Shown piece after piece: positions 42,327 through 51,278 of a DNA stretch of 64,000 bases. Where the stretch lies: positions 3,785,501 to 3,849,500 of the forward strand of contig NZ_JUHB01000001.1 of the NCBI RefSeq assembly GCF_000799565.1. The letters are read 5' to 3'. This DNA comes from Cellulophaga sp. Hel_I_12 (GTDB taxonomy: Bacteria > Bacteroidota > Bacteroidia > Flavobacteriales > Flavobacteriaceae). Under the pieces are notes generated by a model, which was not told where the DNA came from, made no database searches, and was given only the letters and a program-made list of their open reading frames with translations. A program made the position numbers and the translations under genes. Position 1 is the first letter of the stretch, and every line of letters begins with the position of its first letter.

Positions 42327-42539
42327 ACAGTAAACTATAGGCTTAACTAACACAAGGGTTAAAGGTGGTATAATTTTTAATTGTATCTTTTTGTTTTAAA
42401 ATTTTGAGCATCTAGTTTCCACTGCTAGACCAAACGTTTGTGGTTATAGATATACTTAGTGCTGAGATGAATGTAGAAATGGTTATTTGTTACCATCAAA
42501 AAGGAATGTAAGTATAAAGAATTTCATTTAAAACCAAAC
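42327..42539. other. Non-coding stretch behind pssA
   Basis: No gene is visible. It contains CAAACGTTTG, a 10-bp palindrome inside ACCAAACGTTTGTGGT (about 42430-42446), and an ATGGT/ACCAT hairpin (~42479-42496). Neither can be assigned a role. It borders the lptB remnant. Confidence 0.5.
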
Positions 42540-42674
42540 CTAACATAGCTTCTTTTTTCTCAATTCAAATTGTTGATTTAAATGTCCTGTATTCGTCATT
42601 TAATGGGCAGCTAAGTTTTCGGGAATGACAAATATACGCGTAACGACTTCGAACACTACATAAGATCATTCCCT
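42540..42674 (-). pseudogene. Degraded second copy of the lptB 3' end
   Basis: The minus strand aligns, without gaps, with the last ~45 codons of lptB (offset 681 bp), ending at a TAG in the same place. Translated, it reads SYVVFE...[31 protein letters not shown], against SYLMFE...[28 protein letters not shown] in LptB. Two in-frame stops (42600-42602 and 42666-42668) show it is not functional. Weaker similarity with a small indel may continue to about 42725. A plus-strand oxidoreductase gene lies between the remnant and the intact lptB. Confidence 0.85.
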
Positions 42675-42715
42675 TTGTGTTTTTATAAAGTTTTATTGTG
42701 TGGATAACGCATTAA

Positions 42716-42735
42716 AATAATGATAATTGTCATTC
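42716..42735. promoter_or_regulatory. Fur-box-like palindrome upstream of the PNPOx-family gene
   Basis: AATGATAATTGTCATT (42719-42734) is a palindrome with 7 of 8 pairs. With its flanks it resembles the Fur box pattern (ATAATGATAATnATTATC). It is 33 bp before the start codon of the downstream gene. A Fur-family gene is encoded at 62228-62695. Regulation by Fur or a relative is inferred from the motif only. Confidence 0.45.
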
Positions 42736-42767
42736 TTCATATCGGCAATAATTTGTAACTTAGATTT

Positions 42768-43217
42768 ATGATAAAATCTATAAAACAAGAAGAATGTGAA
42801 CTGTTATTGCAGCAAAATTATATTGGGCATTTGGCATACGTTTATCAAAATAGACCATTTGTAATTCCGATCACTTATTTTTATAATGATGCTAAAATTA
42901 TTTGTTATTCTAACGACGGTCACAAAATTAAGGCATTGCGAACAAATAGTGCGGTTGCCTTAGAGGTTTCTGAAATAGCATCGGTAAATAAGTGGCAATC
43001 TGTTGTAGCACATGGCACCTATGAAGAACTTGATGGAATTACGGCAAAGGCCATGTTGCATGAGTTTTCACTGGGGGTTAAGGAGGTGATTTTGAAAAAA
43101 GAATTAAAAGATCTTGATTTTATTAGAGAGTTTTCTGTAAAAATTGAAAACGGTCTTATTCCGGTTGTATTTGTCATTCATGTTGAAGAAATGACCGGTA
43201 AAATACGCCGTGAATAA
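42768..43217 (+). CDS. Pyridoxamine 5'-phosphate oxidase family protein
   Basis: This is a 149-residue split-barrel flavin-binding protein. The pattern HLAYVYQNRPFVIPITYFYNDAKIICYSNDGHKIKALRTN is the usual start of the small PNPOx-like family (FMN/F420/heme-type). Members include nitroimidazole-reductase-like and heme-degrading enzymes; true PNP oxidase is unlikely because it is longer. The 3' end is 3 bp from the convergent lptB stop codon. A palindromic operator-like site precedes it, and the gene lies between intact lptB and a degraded lptB 3' end, which suggests arrival by insertion or duplication. Confidence 0.85.
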   Translation: MIKSIKQEECELLLQQNYIGHLAYVYQNRPFVIPITYFYNDAKIICYSNDGHKIKALRTNSAVALEVSEIASVNKWQSVVAHGTYEELDGITAKAMLHEFSLGVKEVILKKELKDLDFIREFSVKIENGLIPVVFVIHVEEMTGKIRRE

Positions 43218-43220
43218 AAG

Positions 43221-43958
43221 CTAAAATAATTTCTTTTTTCGCAATTCAAAATTCTGACCTAAATAAACTTTACGCACCATTTCATCCGCAGCTAAGTCTT
43301 CAGGAATTCCAGATTTAAGAATACCGCCTTCGAACATGAGATAAGAGCGTTCTGTTATGGCTAGAGTTTCTTGAACGTTGTGATCGGTAATTAAAATACC
43401 AATATTTTTATCCTTTAATTGCGCTACAATACGTTGAATATCTTCTACGGCCACAGGATCAACCCCTGCAAAGGGTTCGTCTAGCAATATAAATTTAGGA
43501 TCTGTGGCTAAAGCTCGTGCAATTTCTGTTCTTCGGCGCTCACCACCTGAAAGTAAGTCGCCACGGTTTTTGCGAATATGACCTAGGCTAAACTCTTCAA
43601 TAAGCGATTCCATTTTCATTTCTTGCTCTTTTTTACTGAGCTTCGTGAGTTGTAAAACGCTTAAAATATTATCTTCAATGCTTAATTTTCTAAAAACCGA
43701 AGCTTCTTGTGCCAAATATCCAATGCCGTTTTGTGCTCTTTTGTACATAGGGAATTTGGTTATATCCATATCATCCAAATAGATATTTCCTCCATTTGGT
43801 TTTATTAAACCAACAATCATATAAAACGATGTTGTTTTACCTGCACCATTGGGCCCCAGAAGGCCTACAATTTCACCTTGGTTTACTTCTAAAGAAATAC
43901 CTTTAACCACCTGCCGACCTCGGTACGACTTCATTATATTTTCTGCACGTAACTTCAT
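43221..43958 (-). CDS. lptB: LPS export ABC transporter ATP-binding protein LptB
   Basis: This 245-residue ATPase powers transport of lipopolysaccharide from the inner membrane through the Lpt bridge. It has Walker [18 protein letters not shown], a Q-loop in [15 protein letters not shown] (family hallmark), signature [16 protein letters not shown], and Walker [15 protein letters not shown] degenerate copy of its 3' end lies 681 bp downstream. The OstA-like LptA is encoded at 59005-60801; lptFG and lptC are not in the window. Confidence 0.95.
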   Translation of the reverse strand: MKLRAENIMKSYRGRQVVKGISLEVNQGEIVGLLGPNGAGKTTSFYMIVGLIKPNGGNIYLDDMDITKFPMYKRAQNGIGYLAQEASVFRKLSIEDNILSVLQLTKLSKKEQEMKMESLIEEFSLGHIRKNRGDLLSGGERRRTEIARALATDPKFILLDEPFAGVDPVAVEDIQRIVAQLKDKNIGILITDHNVQETLAITERSYLMFEGGILKSGIPEDLAADEMVRKVYLGQNFELRKKKLF

Positions 43959-44098
43959 AAATGGTTATTCTATATCCGGATTCTTATTTGTATAAGAGGT
44001 AAATTTTATTTTTCAATCCTAAATTCAAAACTAAGGTAAATTATAGTGCTGCTCAATTAATTTACTAAAATTTAACCTTCTTACTCTTTAGCGCTCTA

Positions 44099-44944
44099 CT
44101 ATTTTGACGCAGCTTTCTTTTTTAATTTAGCTTCTCTTTTTGCTTCTTTTCGCAATACGTAACCAGAAATATAAATACTGATCTGGTATAAAAATATAAT
44201 AGGAATGGCTACAACAATTTGACTTGCAACATCTGGAGGCGTAATGATAGCAGATAATATTAAAACGACTACCAAGGCAATTTTGCGATACTTCTTAAGA
44301 ATAGCCGGCGTTACCAAACCAATCTTAGTTAAAAAGTAAATGATAATCGGCAGCTCAAAAATAATTCCACAGGCAATAACGGATGCTCTTAATGTGGATA
44401 TATAGGAACCAATATCAAACTCATTGGTCACCACATCGCTAATAGAATAAGTCCCTAAGAAGTTAATCGATAATGGCGCTACCACATAATAGCCAAATAA
44501 TACTCCTAAAAAGAATAGAAATGAGGCGATAATGATAAAGCCTCTTGAGTTTTTACGTTCTTTTTCATATAAACCAGGACTGATAAACTTCCAAATCTCA
44601 TAGAGTACATATGGAAAAGCGATAATAAATCCAGCCCAAACAGAAGTCCAAATATCGGCAGAAAATTGCCCAGCCATTGTTCTACTTTGTATGGTAAAAG
44701 GTAAAGATTCTGCACAGAAATCAGAATCAAACCCAAAATATGTCGCGATACTACAAAAGAATTTATAGGTAGGAAAATCCATTCGTGTGGGGGCAAAAAT
44801 AATCTTATCAAAAATAATTTTGCTAAAGGCAAAAGCAGCCGAACCAATAATTAAAATCGCAAGTGTTGATCGTATTAAGTGCCAACGTAACTCCTCTAAA
44901 TGATCTAAGAAAGACATCTCTTCCGTTGTTTTTTTCTTTGCCAT
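44099..44944 (-). CDS. tatC: Sec-independent protein translocase subunit TatC
   Basis: This is a 281-residue six-helix membrane protein and the receptor core of the twin-arginine translocase. It starts with the family motif MSFLDHLEELRWHLIRSTLAIL, and later has the FPYVLYEIWKFISPGLYEKERK motif. An insertion in the first periplasmic loop (PTYKFFCSIATYFGFDSDFCAES), containing two cysteines, is typical of Bacteroidota. It overlaps the kdsD stop by one base (TAATG), so both are one operon. tatA is not here. A Tat-type signal is seen on the S66 peptidase at 48500-49552. Confidence 0.95.
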   Translation of the reverse strand: MAKKKTTEEMSFLDHLEELRWHLIRSTLAILIIGSAAFAFSKIIFDKIIFAPTRMDFPTYKFFCSIATYFGFDSDFCAESLPFTIQSRTMAGQFSADIWTSVWAGFIIAFPYVLYEIWKFISPGLYEKERKNSRGFIIIASFLFFLGVLFGYYVVAPLSINFLGTYSISDVVTNEFDIGSYISTLRASVIACGIIFELPIIIYFLTKIGLVTPAILKKYRKIALVVVLILSAIITPPDVASQIVVAIPIIFLYQISIYISGYVLRKEAKREAKLKKKAASK

Positions 44945-45909
44945 TATAGTATTCCTTCGTTGATTAAATTGTGTAAATGTACTATGCCCATATAGGTCTC
45001 GTTTTCCATGGCGAGGAGTTGTGAAATTCCTTCAGATTGCATTAATTCTAGCGCTTTTACGGCAAGCATAGTGTGTGCTATAGTTTTTGGATGAGGACTC
45101 ATAATATCTTTCGCTTTGAGTCCTTTTATTTCATCATATTTTTTGAGCATTCTTCGAATATCACCATCGGTGACAATACCTACAACTTTGTTATTTTCAA
45201 GGACAGCGGTAACTCCTAGCATTTTTTCAGAGATTTCAATAATCACTTCTTTTACATCGGCGTTGAGGTCTACCTGTGGTTTCATATTATTTTGTGCAAT
45301 ATCACAAACACGAAGGTAAAGTCTTTTTCCTAAGGAGCCACCAGGATGATACTTAGCAAAATCTTTACTGCTAAAGCCGCGAAGTTCTAAAAGGCATATA
45401 GCTAATGCATCACCCAAAACTAACTGTGCTGTTGTACTGGTGGTTGGTGCTAAATTATTTGGACATGCTTCTTTTTCTACAAAACTATTTAAAACATAGT
45501 CTGATTGTTTTGCCAATGCAGAGTCTAGATTTCCGGTTATGCCAATTAAGGTGTTGCCTCCTTTTTTAATTAAGGGAACTAACATTTTAATTTCAGGGGT
45601 ATTCCCACTTTTTGAAATACAAATCACCGTGTCATGCTCTTGAATAGTACCTAAATCGCCATGAATAGCATCAGCGGCATGCATAAATATAGCAGGTGTG
45701 CCGGTAGAATTTAAGGTAGCTACTATTTTTGAAGCGATGATGGCACTTTTTCCAATGCCTGAAATAACAACTCTTCCTGAGGAATTTAAAATATGAGTAA
45801 CGGCATCTGCAAATGTAGTATCTAAAAGTGTCGCTAAGTGCTGTATCGCTTTTGCTTCATTTTCGATAGTGTTTCTGGCAATGTTGAGTATTGTCGAATT
45901 GTTTTTCAA
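44944..45909 (-). CDS. kdsD: D-arabinose 5-phosphate isomerase (KpsF/GutQ family)
   Basis: This 321-residue enzyme interconverts ribulose 5-phosphate and arabinose 5-phosphate, the first step of KDO synthesis for LPS. An SIS domain (~35-170) has GIGKSAIIASKIVATLNSTG and CISKSGNTPEI. A pair of CBS domains follows (~200-320), as in KdsD/KpsF. The proximity to tatC and lptB makes a role in LPS (KdsD) most likely. A longer intergenic region separates it from divergent recQ. Confidence 0.9.
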   Translation of the reverse strand: MKNNSTILNIARNTIENEAKAIQHLATLLDTTFADAVTHILNSSGRVVISGIGKSAIIASKIVATLNSTGTPAIFMHAADAIHGDLGTIQEHDTVICISKSGNTPEIKMLVPLIKKGGNTLIGITGNLDSALAKQSDYVLNSFVEKEACPNNLAPTTSTTAQLVLGDALAICLLELRGFSSKDFAKYHPGGSLGKRLYLRVCDIAQNNMKPQVDLNADVKEVIIEISEKMLGVTAVLENNKVVGIVTDGDIRRMLKKYDEIKGLKAKDIMSPHPKTIAHTMLAVKALELMQSEGISQLLAMENETYMGIVHLHNLINEGIL

Positions 45910-46034
45910 TGTAATAAAATCAATTATTTGATGGTATTGCTAAAAGAATGTGTTATATTTAGTTACAAAATTACGTAAACTTAATGTTTTTAGAAGACGT
46001 AATATTCTGTAATATAAAAATTTGTTTTTTATCT

Positions 46035-46042
46035 TAAATTTG
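46035..46042 (+). promoter_or_regulatory. Possible -7 box of recQ
   Basis: TAAATTTG matches the Bacteroidota -7 consensus TAnnTTTG and lies 57 bp before the recQ start codon. A TTG at a suitable -33 distance is not clear, so the call is tentative. Confidence 0.35.
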
Positions 46043-46099
46043 AATGAATCACTGATCCTGAAAATCAGCAACAAAAATATATAAATAGTACATACCATT

Positions 46100-48301
46100 A
46101 TGAGTACGAATGAAATTGATTTACATTCTTCACTAAAAAAATATTTCGGTTTTTCTAAGTTTAAAGGACTTCAAGAGGGAGTTATGAAAACCATTCTGGA
46201 GGGTAAAAATTCTTTTGTAATTATGCCAACAGGAGGTGGAAAATCGCTCTGCTATCAGTTACCGGCTTTAATGCAAGAAGGTACAGCCATAGTTGTATCT
46301 CCACTTATCGCATTAATGAAAAATCAGGTTGATGCTATCCGCGGTGTTTCCTCAGAAATAGGTGTGGCGCATGTTTTAAATTCTTCCTTGACAAAAACGG
46401 AAATAAAACAAGTAAAGAGCGATATTACAAGTGGTATAACGAAACTACTATATGTAGCTCCAGAATCATTAACGAAAGACGAATACGTAGATTTTTTACA
46501 ATCTGTGAAGGTTTCATTTGTGGCTATCGATGAAGCCCATTGCATTTCAGAATGGGGCCATGATTTTAGACCTGAATATCGTAATTTAAAGCATATCATC
46601 AGTAAATTAGGAGAAAATATTCCTATCATGGCGCTAACGGCAACTGCAACGCCTAAAGTTCAAGAAGATATTATAAAAAACTTAGGTATTCCTGATGCCT
46701 CTCTTTTTAAGGCGTCTTTTAATCGACCTAATCTTTATTATGAAGTTCGACCTAAAACAAAAAACATAGAATCTGATATTATCCGATTTGTAAAACAAAA
46801 TTCAGGAAAATCGGGTATTATTTATTGTTTAAGTAGAAAAAAAGTAGAAGAGTTAGCTCAGGTTTTACAAGTAAATGGTGTGAGTGCAGTGCCTTACCAT
46901 GCTGGTTTTGATACCAAAACAAGATCTAAATATCAAGATATGTTTTTGATGGAAGATGTTGATGTGGTTATTGCCACAATCGCTTTCGGAATGGGTATTG
47001 ATAAACCCGATGTTCGATTTGTGATACATCATGACATTCCGAAAAGCATAGAAAGTTATTATCAAGAAACAGGGAGAGCCGGCAGAGATGGGGGAGAAGG
47101 TCATTGTTTGGCTTTTTATTCCTATAAAGATATTGAGAAACTAGAAAAGTTCATGTCTGGTAAGCCCGTTGCAGAACAAGAAATTGGCAATGCGCTTTTA
47201 CAAGAAATGGTGGCCTATGCAGAAACATCTATGTCGCGTAGAAAATTTATTCTACATTATTTTGGGGAATATTTTGATGAGATACATGGAGACGGGGCTT
47301 TAATGGATGACAATACCAGAAACCCTAAAGAAAAGCAAGAAGCTAAAGACGATTTAGTAAAGGTGATTCAAGTAGTACAAGGCACAGCCGAAAAGTTTAA
47401 ATCAAAAGAAGTCGTAAAAGTATTGATAGGAAAAACCAATGCTTTAATTGCCTCACATAAACTCGAAGGAAAAGATTTTTTTGGTGTTGGTAAGGATAAA
47501 GACAAAGAGTACTGGATGGCTTTAGTGCGTCAAGCTTTGGTTGCAGGCTTATTGCGCAAAGAAATAGAACAATATGGTATTTTGCATGTCACAGAGGAAG
47601 GGAAGGCCTATTTAAAAAAGCCAGTTTCTTTTATGATGACTAAAGATCATGTCTACAATCAAGAAACTGATGATGCTATTGTTAGTGCTGCTAAAACGAG
47701 TGGAGGTGTCGCTGATGAAAAACTATTAAAAATTTTAATGGATTTAAGAAAAAAAGAAGGAAAAAAACTGGGAGTGCCTCCCTTTGTTATTTTTCAAGAT
47801 CCTTCTTTACAAGACATGGCTTTAAAATATCCAATTACCATTGATGAACTCGTTAATATTCATGGGGTTGGTGATGGAAAAGCTAAAAAGTACGGGAAAC
47901 CATTTATAGCGTTTATCAAAAACTATGTCGAGGAGAACGATATTATTCGCCCTGATGATTTGATTGTTAAAAGCACAGGCGCTAATTCTGCTTTAAAATT
48001 ATATGTGATTCAGAATGTAGATCGAAAATTACCTTTAGATGATATTGCTTCCGCAAAGGGCTTAGCGATTCCTGAATTAATTAAAGAAATGGAGCAGATT
48101 GTGTATAGTGGAACCAAACTAAACATTAGCTATTGGATTGACGATATTTTAGATGAAGATCAGCAAGAAGAACTTCACGATTATTTTCTAGAAGCTGAAA
48201 CCGACGGTATTGATGCTGCCATTGATGAATTTGAGGGGGATTACGAAGATGAAGAATTGCGCTTATTCAGAATTAAATTTATAAGCGAAGTGGCGAATTA
48301 A
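46100..48301 (+). CDS. recQ: ATP-dependent DNA helicase RecQ
   Basis: This is a 733-residue 3'-5' DNA helicase for repair and recombination. It has Walker A MPTGGGKSLCYQLPALM (residues ~42-58), the DEAH box in AIDEAHCISEWGHDFRPEY (~142-160), motif V/VI regions IATIAFGMGIDKPDVRFVIH and ESYYQETGRAGRDG, and an RQC winged helix (~400-525). An HRDC-like domain lies at ~545-630. The C-terminal ~120 residues form a further acidic helical domain (DYFLEAETDGIDAAIDEFEG), common in Bacteroidota RecQ. It is monocistronic and divergent from kdsD. Confidence 0.95.
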   Translation: MSTNEIDLHSSLKKYFGFSKFKGLQEGVMKTILEGKNSFVIMPTGGGKSLCYQLPALMQEGTAIVVSPLIALMKNQVDAIRGVSSEIGVAHVLNSSLTKTEIKQVKSDITSGITKLLYVAPESLTKDEYVDFLQSVKVSFVAIDEAHCISEWGHDFRPEYRNLKHIISKLGENIPIMALTATATPKVQEDIIKNLGIPDASLFKASFNRPNLYYEVRPKTKNIESDIIRFVKQNSGKSGIIYCLSRKKVEELAQVLQVNGVSAVPYHAGFDTKTRSKYQDMFLMEDVDVVIATIAFGMGIDKPDVRFVIHHDIPKSIESYYQETGRAGRDGGEGHCLAFYSYKDIEKLEKFMSGKPVAEQEIGNALLQEMVAYAETSMSRRKFILHYFGEYFDEIHGDGALMDDNTRNPKEKQEAKDDLVKVIQVVQGTAEKFKSKEVVKVLIGKTNALIASHKLEGKDFFGVGKDKDKEYWMALVRQALVAGLLRKEIEQYGILHVTEEGKAYLKKPVSFMMTKDHVYNQETDDAIVSAAKTSGGVADEKLLKILMDLRKKEGKKLGVPPFVIFQDPSLQDMALKYPITIDELVNIHGVGDGKAKKYGKPFIAFIKNYVEENDIIRPDDLIVKSTGANSALKLYVIQNVDRKLPLDDIASAKGLAIPELIKEMEQIVYSGTKLNISYWIDDILDEDQQEELHDYFLEAETDGIDAAIDEFEGDYEDEELRLFRIKFISEVAN

Positions 48302-48466
48302 ATGTATCTATTCAATAGTTCGGGAACCCTAGCTTTTTGGATTACAAAAAACAAAGGTATTCAATAGCAGGCAATAGGAATTTTTTGAAGTGTAGCAATT
48401 TTAGCGGTTCCAAAATATTTTGACTGCTCAAGGCCAATGGCCTACTTTTTATGTCAATATTGTTGT

Positions 48467-48492
48467 TACCATACGATTTTCGCATTATGGTA
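48467..48492. other. Inverted repeat between recQ and the S66 peptidase gene
   Basis: TACCATA (48467-48473) and TATGGTA (48486-48492) can form a 7-bp stem in the 198-bp convergent gap. A CAAAATATTTTG palindrome (48411-48422) lies nearby. They may contribute to termination, but there is no clean T-tract. Confidence 0.3.
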
Positions 48493-48499
48493 GATTCAT

Positions 48500-49552
48500 T
48501 TATTTCACGGCCGTTTCCAATAAATCTAAGGTCATGGCATCTGCATCGAAAGTAGCTGCAATGCCAATGGGAATTGTAAAATTGTGGTCAACGTGGCCAA
48601 AACTCATCCCGTAAGCGGCAGGAATATTCAGAGGCTTTATCCTATCGATCATTACTTCTTTTAAGGTGAAACCATCCGGTTTTGGTGGTTTGTCACATCC
48701 CTTTGACACCCCAAGCATAACGGCAGCAGCTTTTTTAAAAGTTGGTCCCTCCAGAAGTTGCGTTAGCATTCGATCCATCCGGTACGGTGCTTCTTCCACA
48801 TCTTCAATACAAACAATAGTACCCGTAAAATCTATTTCATGTGGGGTGCCAATCATTGCTGTAATTAATGTTAAGCTACCTCCCACTAGTTTGCCTGTAG
48901 CTTTGCCAGAATTTATGGTATAGCGCTCAAATTCAGAATCTTTCATTTGAGTATCGTCTAAGGATACATTTTCTATACGAAGGTTATCTTTTGGAGTGAT
49001 CAATATATTCTCCAGTTGCTCAATACTGTATTCATTGTTTAAAGTACTACCAACCGGTCCATGAAATGTAATTAGGCCAGTTTTTTTGTAAATTCCATTG
49101 GCTAGTGCTGTAATATCACTAAAACCAAGCAATACTTTTGGATTTTTTTTTATAAGGTCATAATCAATACTTTGCATAATTCGTGTACAGCCATAGCCAC
49201 CACGTGCACATAAAATACCATGTACATTAGGATTAGCAAACATTTCGTTGAGATCAGTTGCTCTTTCTTCGTCGGTATTGCTAAAGTAACCGTGATTACC
49301 TAAAATTCGATGCGTATGGTACGGAATAAAACCCAAACTTCGAAGTGTTTCTTTTGCAGCTTCTAAAACATCTTCTTTAATTGCTGAAGCTGGCGCTATA
49401 AGTCCAATGGTGTCACCTATTTTGAGCCTATTAGGCTTTATGGTCATTAAATGATGTGGCGCTTCAATTATACGCGCCACTGTAGAAAATGGAAATAGTG
49501 ATACAGTAGATACCCCAAAAAGATTTCTAAAAAAATGTCTACGGGTCTTCAT
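48500..49552 (-). CDS. S66 family LD-carboxypeptidase with a Tat-type signal
   Basis: This is a 350-residue muramoyl-tetrapeptide carboxypeptidase-like enzyme for peptidoglycan recycling or remodelling. The body starts at ~40 (LKIGDTIGLIAPASAI) and has ARGGYGCTRIM and LLGFSDITALANG, the motif carrying the serine nucleophile. A histidine lies in the late PAAYGMSFGHVDHNFTIPIG motif. The N terminus MKTRRHFFRNLFG has a twin arginine followed by a hydrophobic stretch, a Tat-type export signal. LdcA-type enzymes are usually cytoplasmic, so export of this one is notable. A TatC gene is present 4 kb away. Confidence 0.88.
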   Translation of the reverse strand: MKTRRHFFRNLFGVSTVSLFPFSTVARIIEAPHHLMTIKPNRLKIGDTIGLIAPASAIKEDVLEAAKETLRSLGFIPYHTHRILGNHGYFSNTDEERATDLNEMFANPNVHGILCARGGYGCTRIMQSIDYDLIKKNPKVLLGFSDITALANGIYKKTGLITFHGPVGSTLNNEYSIEQLENILITPKDNLRIENVSLDDTQMKDSEFERYTINSGKATGKLVGGSLTLITAMIGTPHEIDFTGTIVCIEDVEEAPYRMDRMLTQLLEGPTFKKAAAVMLGVSKGCDKPPKPDGFTLKEVMIDRIKPLNIPAAYGMSFGHVDHNFTIPIGIAATFDADAMTLDLLETAVK

Positions 49553-49580
49553 AAATGTTATATTTTAAACCAAGATAAAA

Positions 49581-49634
49581 AAAATGGACCTAAACTTAAA
49601 CTAAAAAATATAGTTTAAGTTTAGGCCCATTTTT
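49581..49634. terminator. Terminator between the 49755-51089 gene and the S66 gene
   Basis: Two arms of about 23 bp (49581-49603 and 49611-49634) form a nearly perfect stem (CCTAAACTTAAACTA against TAGTTTAAGTTTAGG) with a 7-base loop. The stem has one internal mismatch and flanking A/T tracts. It should terminate the gene ending at 49755. Confidence 0.88.
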
Positions 49635-49754
49635 CAAAATTTGTCACCAAAAAGTGTGGTCATTAATTACCTTATGTAATTCTGGTCTAAAAACAAAACC
49701 ATAGAACCAACACTACATTTAATTTTCAAAAATTAATATCCATATACTATAAAA

Positions 49755-51089
49755 TCAAGGTTTTGGATCGGCAATCGCAACAGTTCCCCCAATTTTATCT
49801 TTCTTAAGTTGTTTTTGAATTTTTTTGATAGCTGATTCGATAGATTTCTCTGGCTCTATAATATTGTATTCTCCCCAAAAATCAGGATCTGAAAACCCAA
49901 TAGCTTCATCACTTAAAATAATACTTTTTCGCAATTTTTCTTTGTTCTTTAAGCGATCATTTAAGTTTTTCTCCCAATCGGTAACTGCCATCTCACAGGT
50001 CATGCTGTAAACGGTGTTGAATAAACGGTCATCCCAATTAATTTTAAACTCTAACATAACATTGCTATACCCGTAATACCATTTGTTATCTTTTTCTCTG
50101 TAATCGACTCTATAGGCCACTTCAGTCGGGAAAACATTTGCTTTTGCTGGTTTTTTTCTCACAAACATACGTGAAGCTTCATATTTGTCCGTAATGTTCA
50201 AATTAAAAATAGCACTGGTTAAAATTTTCTTTTCAGCATCGATAAATAATTGCCCTTCGTAAAGCTGATCTGTTTGATTTTCTTTTTGTGAAAAGTTGAT
50301 GACATAAATTAATTGATCGTTTATTCTTGCGGAGCGGTCAAAAGAGTAATTGTAGAACGACAAGGTTTCTGGTGTAAATACATATTCTGGATATTTCATG
50401 ATGTCTACAAATAGCGCATTGAATGGACCACCTTGTAACTTTAGGGCTAGGGTATCTAGTTTGTCATAATCGGTACTCTTGCGCGCCTTATAAAGTTCTA
50501 CATCATCTCTTTGGTTGGAAGAATACCCTGCTTTATGAATATTTACCACGGCTTCGGACAAAGATACATTTTTACGTCTTTTACGTATCGTCTCTCTGTA
50601 AAACGCAGTCATCAGTGTAGGATCTTCAAAATAATTTTGACCTTTTTTCTTAAAGGTTTCTCTCACTAATTCCTCTGCATTTTTAGGCACTATAATATTC
50701 ACTTCTGAAAGTTGAAGAACAGAAGTTTCTAGCGCTATCGTATTATAGGATTCTTTCAGGTCTGCTAACGAAATCCCCTTAGTTTTATACCCTAAAAAAC
50801 TAACACTAACAGTGCCATTTTTAAGGCTTGAAGGTACCTTTAAGGAAAATTCCCCTTCCGTGTTAGAAACGGTGCTGATATTCGAATTTTCTATAGAAAT
50901 TGTCGCAAAAACCAACTCTTTATTAGATGTGGCATCTACAACTTTTCCTTTAAATTGAATATAGGTTTCATTTTGAGAAACTTGATCTTGAACTATAGCA
51001 GCATTTAGTGATGCTGTAGACCCAAGTACGAGCATTATACATGCTGCTACGAAGGATTTTTTTGAGGTATTTATCGTTGTTTGTTTCAT
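49755..51089 (-). CDS. CarboxypepD-regulatory-like/DUF5686-type secreted protein
   Basis: This is a 444-residue protein with a signal peptide (~1-33, ending ASLNAA). A carboxypeptidase-regulatory-like beta sandwich follows (~43-125; FKGKVVDATSNKELVFATIS, and SNTEGEFSLKVPSSLKNGTV). Residues ~140-420 form a beta-rich domain similar to the periplasmic part of DUF5686-type outer-membrane proteins, but the C-terminal barrel is absent. The protein ends at PKP and is only half the length of full DUF5686 proteins. Function is unknown; an envelope role is inferred. It has its own terminator. Confidence 0.75.
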   Translation of the reverse strand: MKQTTINTSKKSFVAACIMLVLGSTASLNAAIVQDQVSQNETYIQFKGKVVDATSNKELVFATISIENSNISTVSNTEGEFSLKVPSSLKNGTVSVSFLGYKTKGISLADLKESYNTIALETSVLQLSEVNIIVPKNAEELVRETFKKKGQNYFEDPTLMTAFYRETIRKRRKNVSLSEAVVNIHKAGYSSNQRDDVELYKARKSTDYDKLDTLALKLQGGPFNALFVDIMKYPEYVFTPETLSFYNYSFDRSARINDQLIYVINFSQKENQTDQLYEGQLFIDAEKKILTSAIFNLNITDKYEASRMFVRKKPAKANVFPTEVAYRVDYREKDNKWYYGYSNVMLEFKINWDDRLFNTVYSMTCEMAVTDWEKNLNDRLKNKEKLRKSIILSDEAIGFSDPDFWGEYNIIEPEKSIESAIKKIQKQLKKDKIGGTVAIADPKP

Positions 51090-51216
51090 GATACTATAAG
51101 ATATGTTTGCTTTTTTTTAGGGTTAAGTTAATGAAAAATAGGGGGACAACCTAGTACATTATCTAATATTTAACTTTTTTTAGCTCGTGAATTTTTGCTG
51201 TGACTTTTGTTCAAAA

Positions 51217-51255
51217 AAAAATCCACGACGCTTCATAAGAAGGATCGTGGATTTT
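51217..51255. terminator. Terminator of the DUF349 gene
   Basis: AAAATCCACGA (51217-51227) pairs with TCGTGGATTTT (51245-51255), and CTTC-ATAA-GAAG adds an inner stem. It is flanked by A/T tracts and starts about 24 bp beyond the stop codon at 51279. Confidence 0.88.
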
Positions 51256-51278
51256 AAGGGATTGGTTTTTTATTTTAT

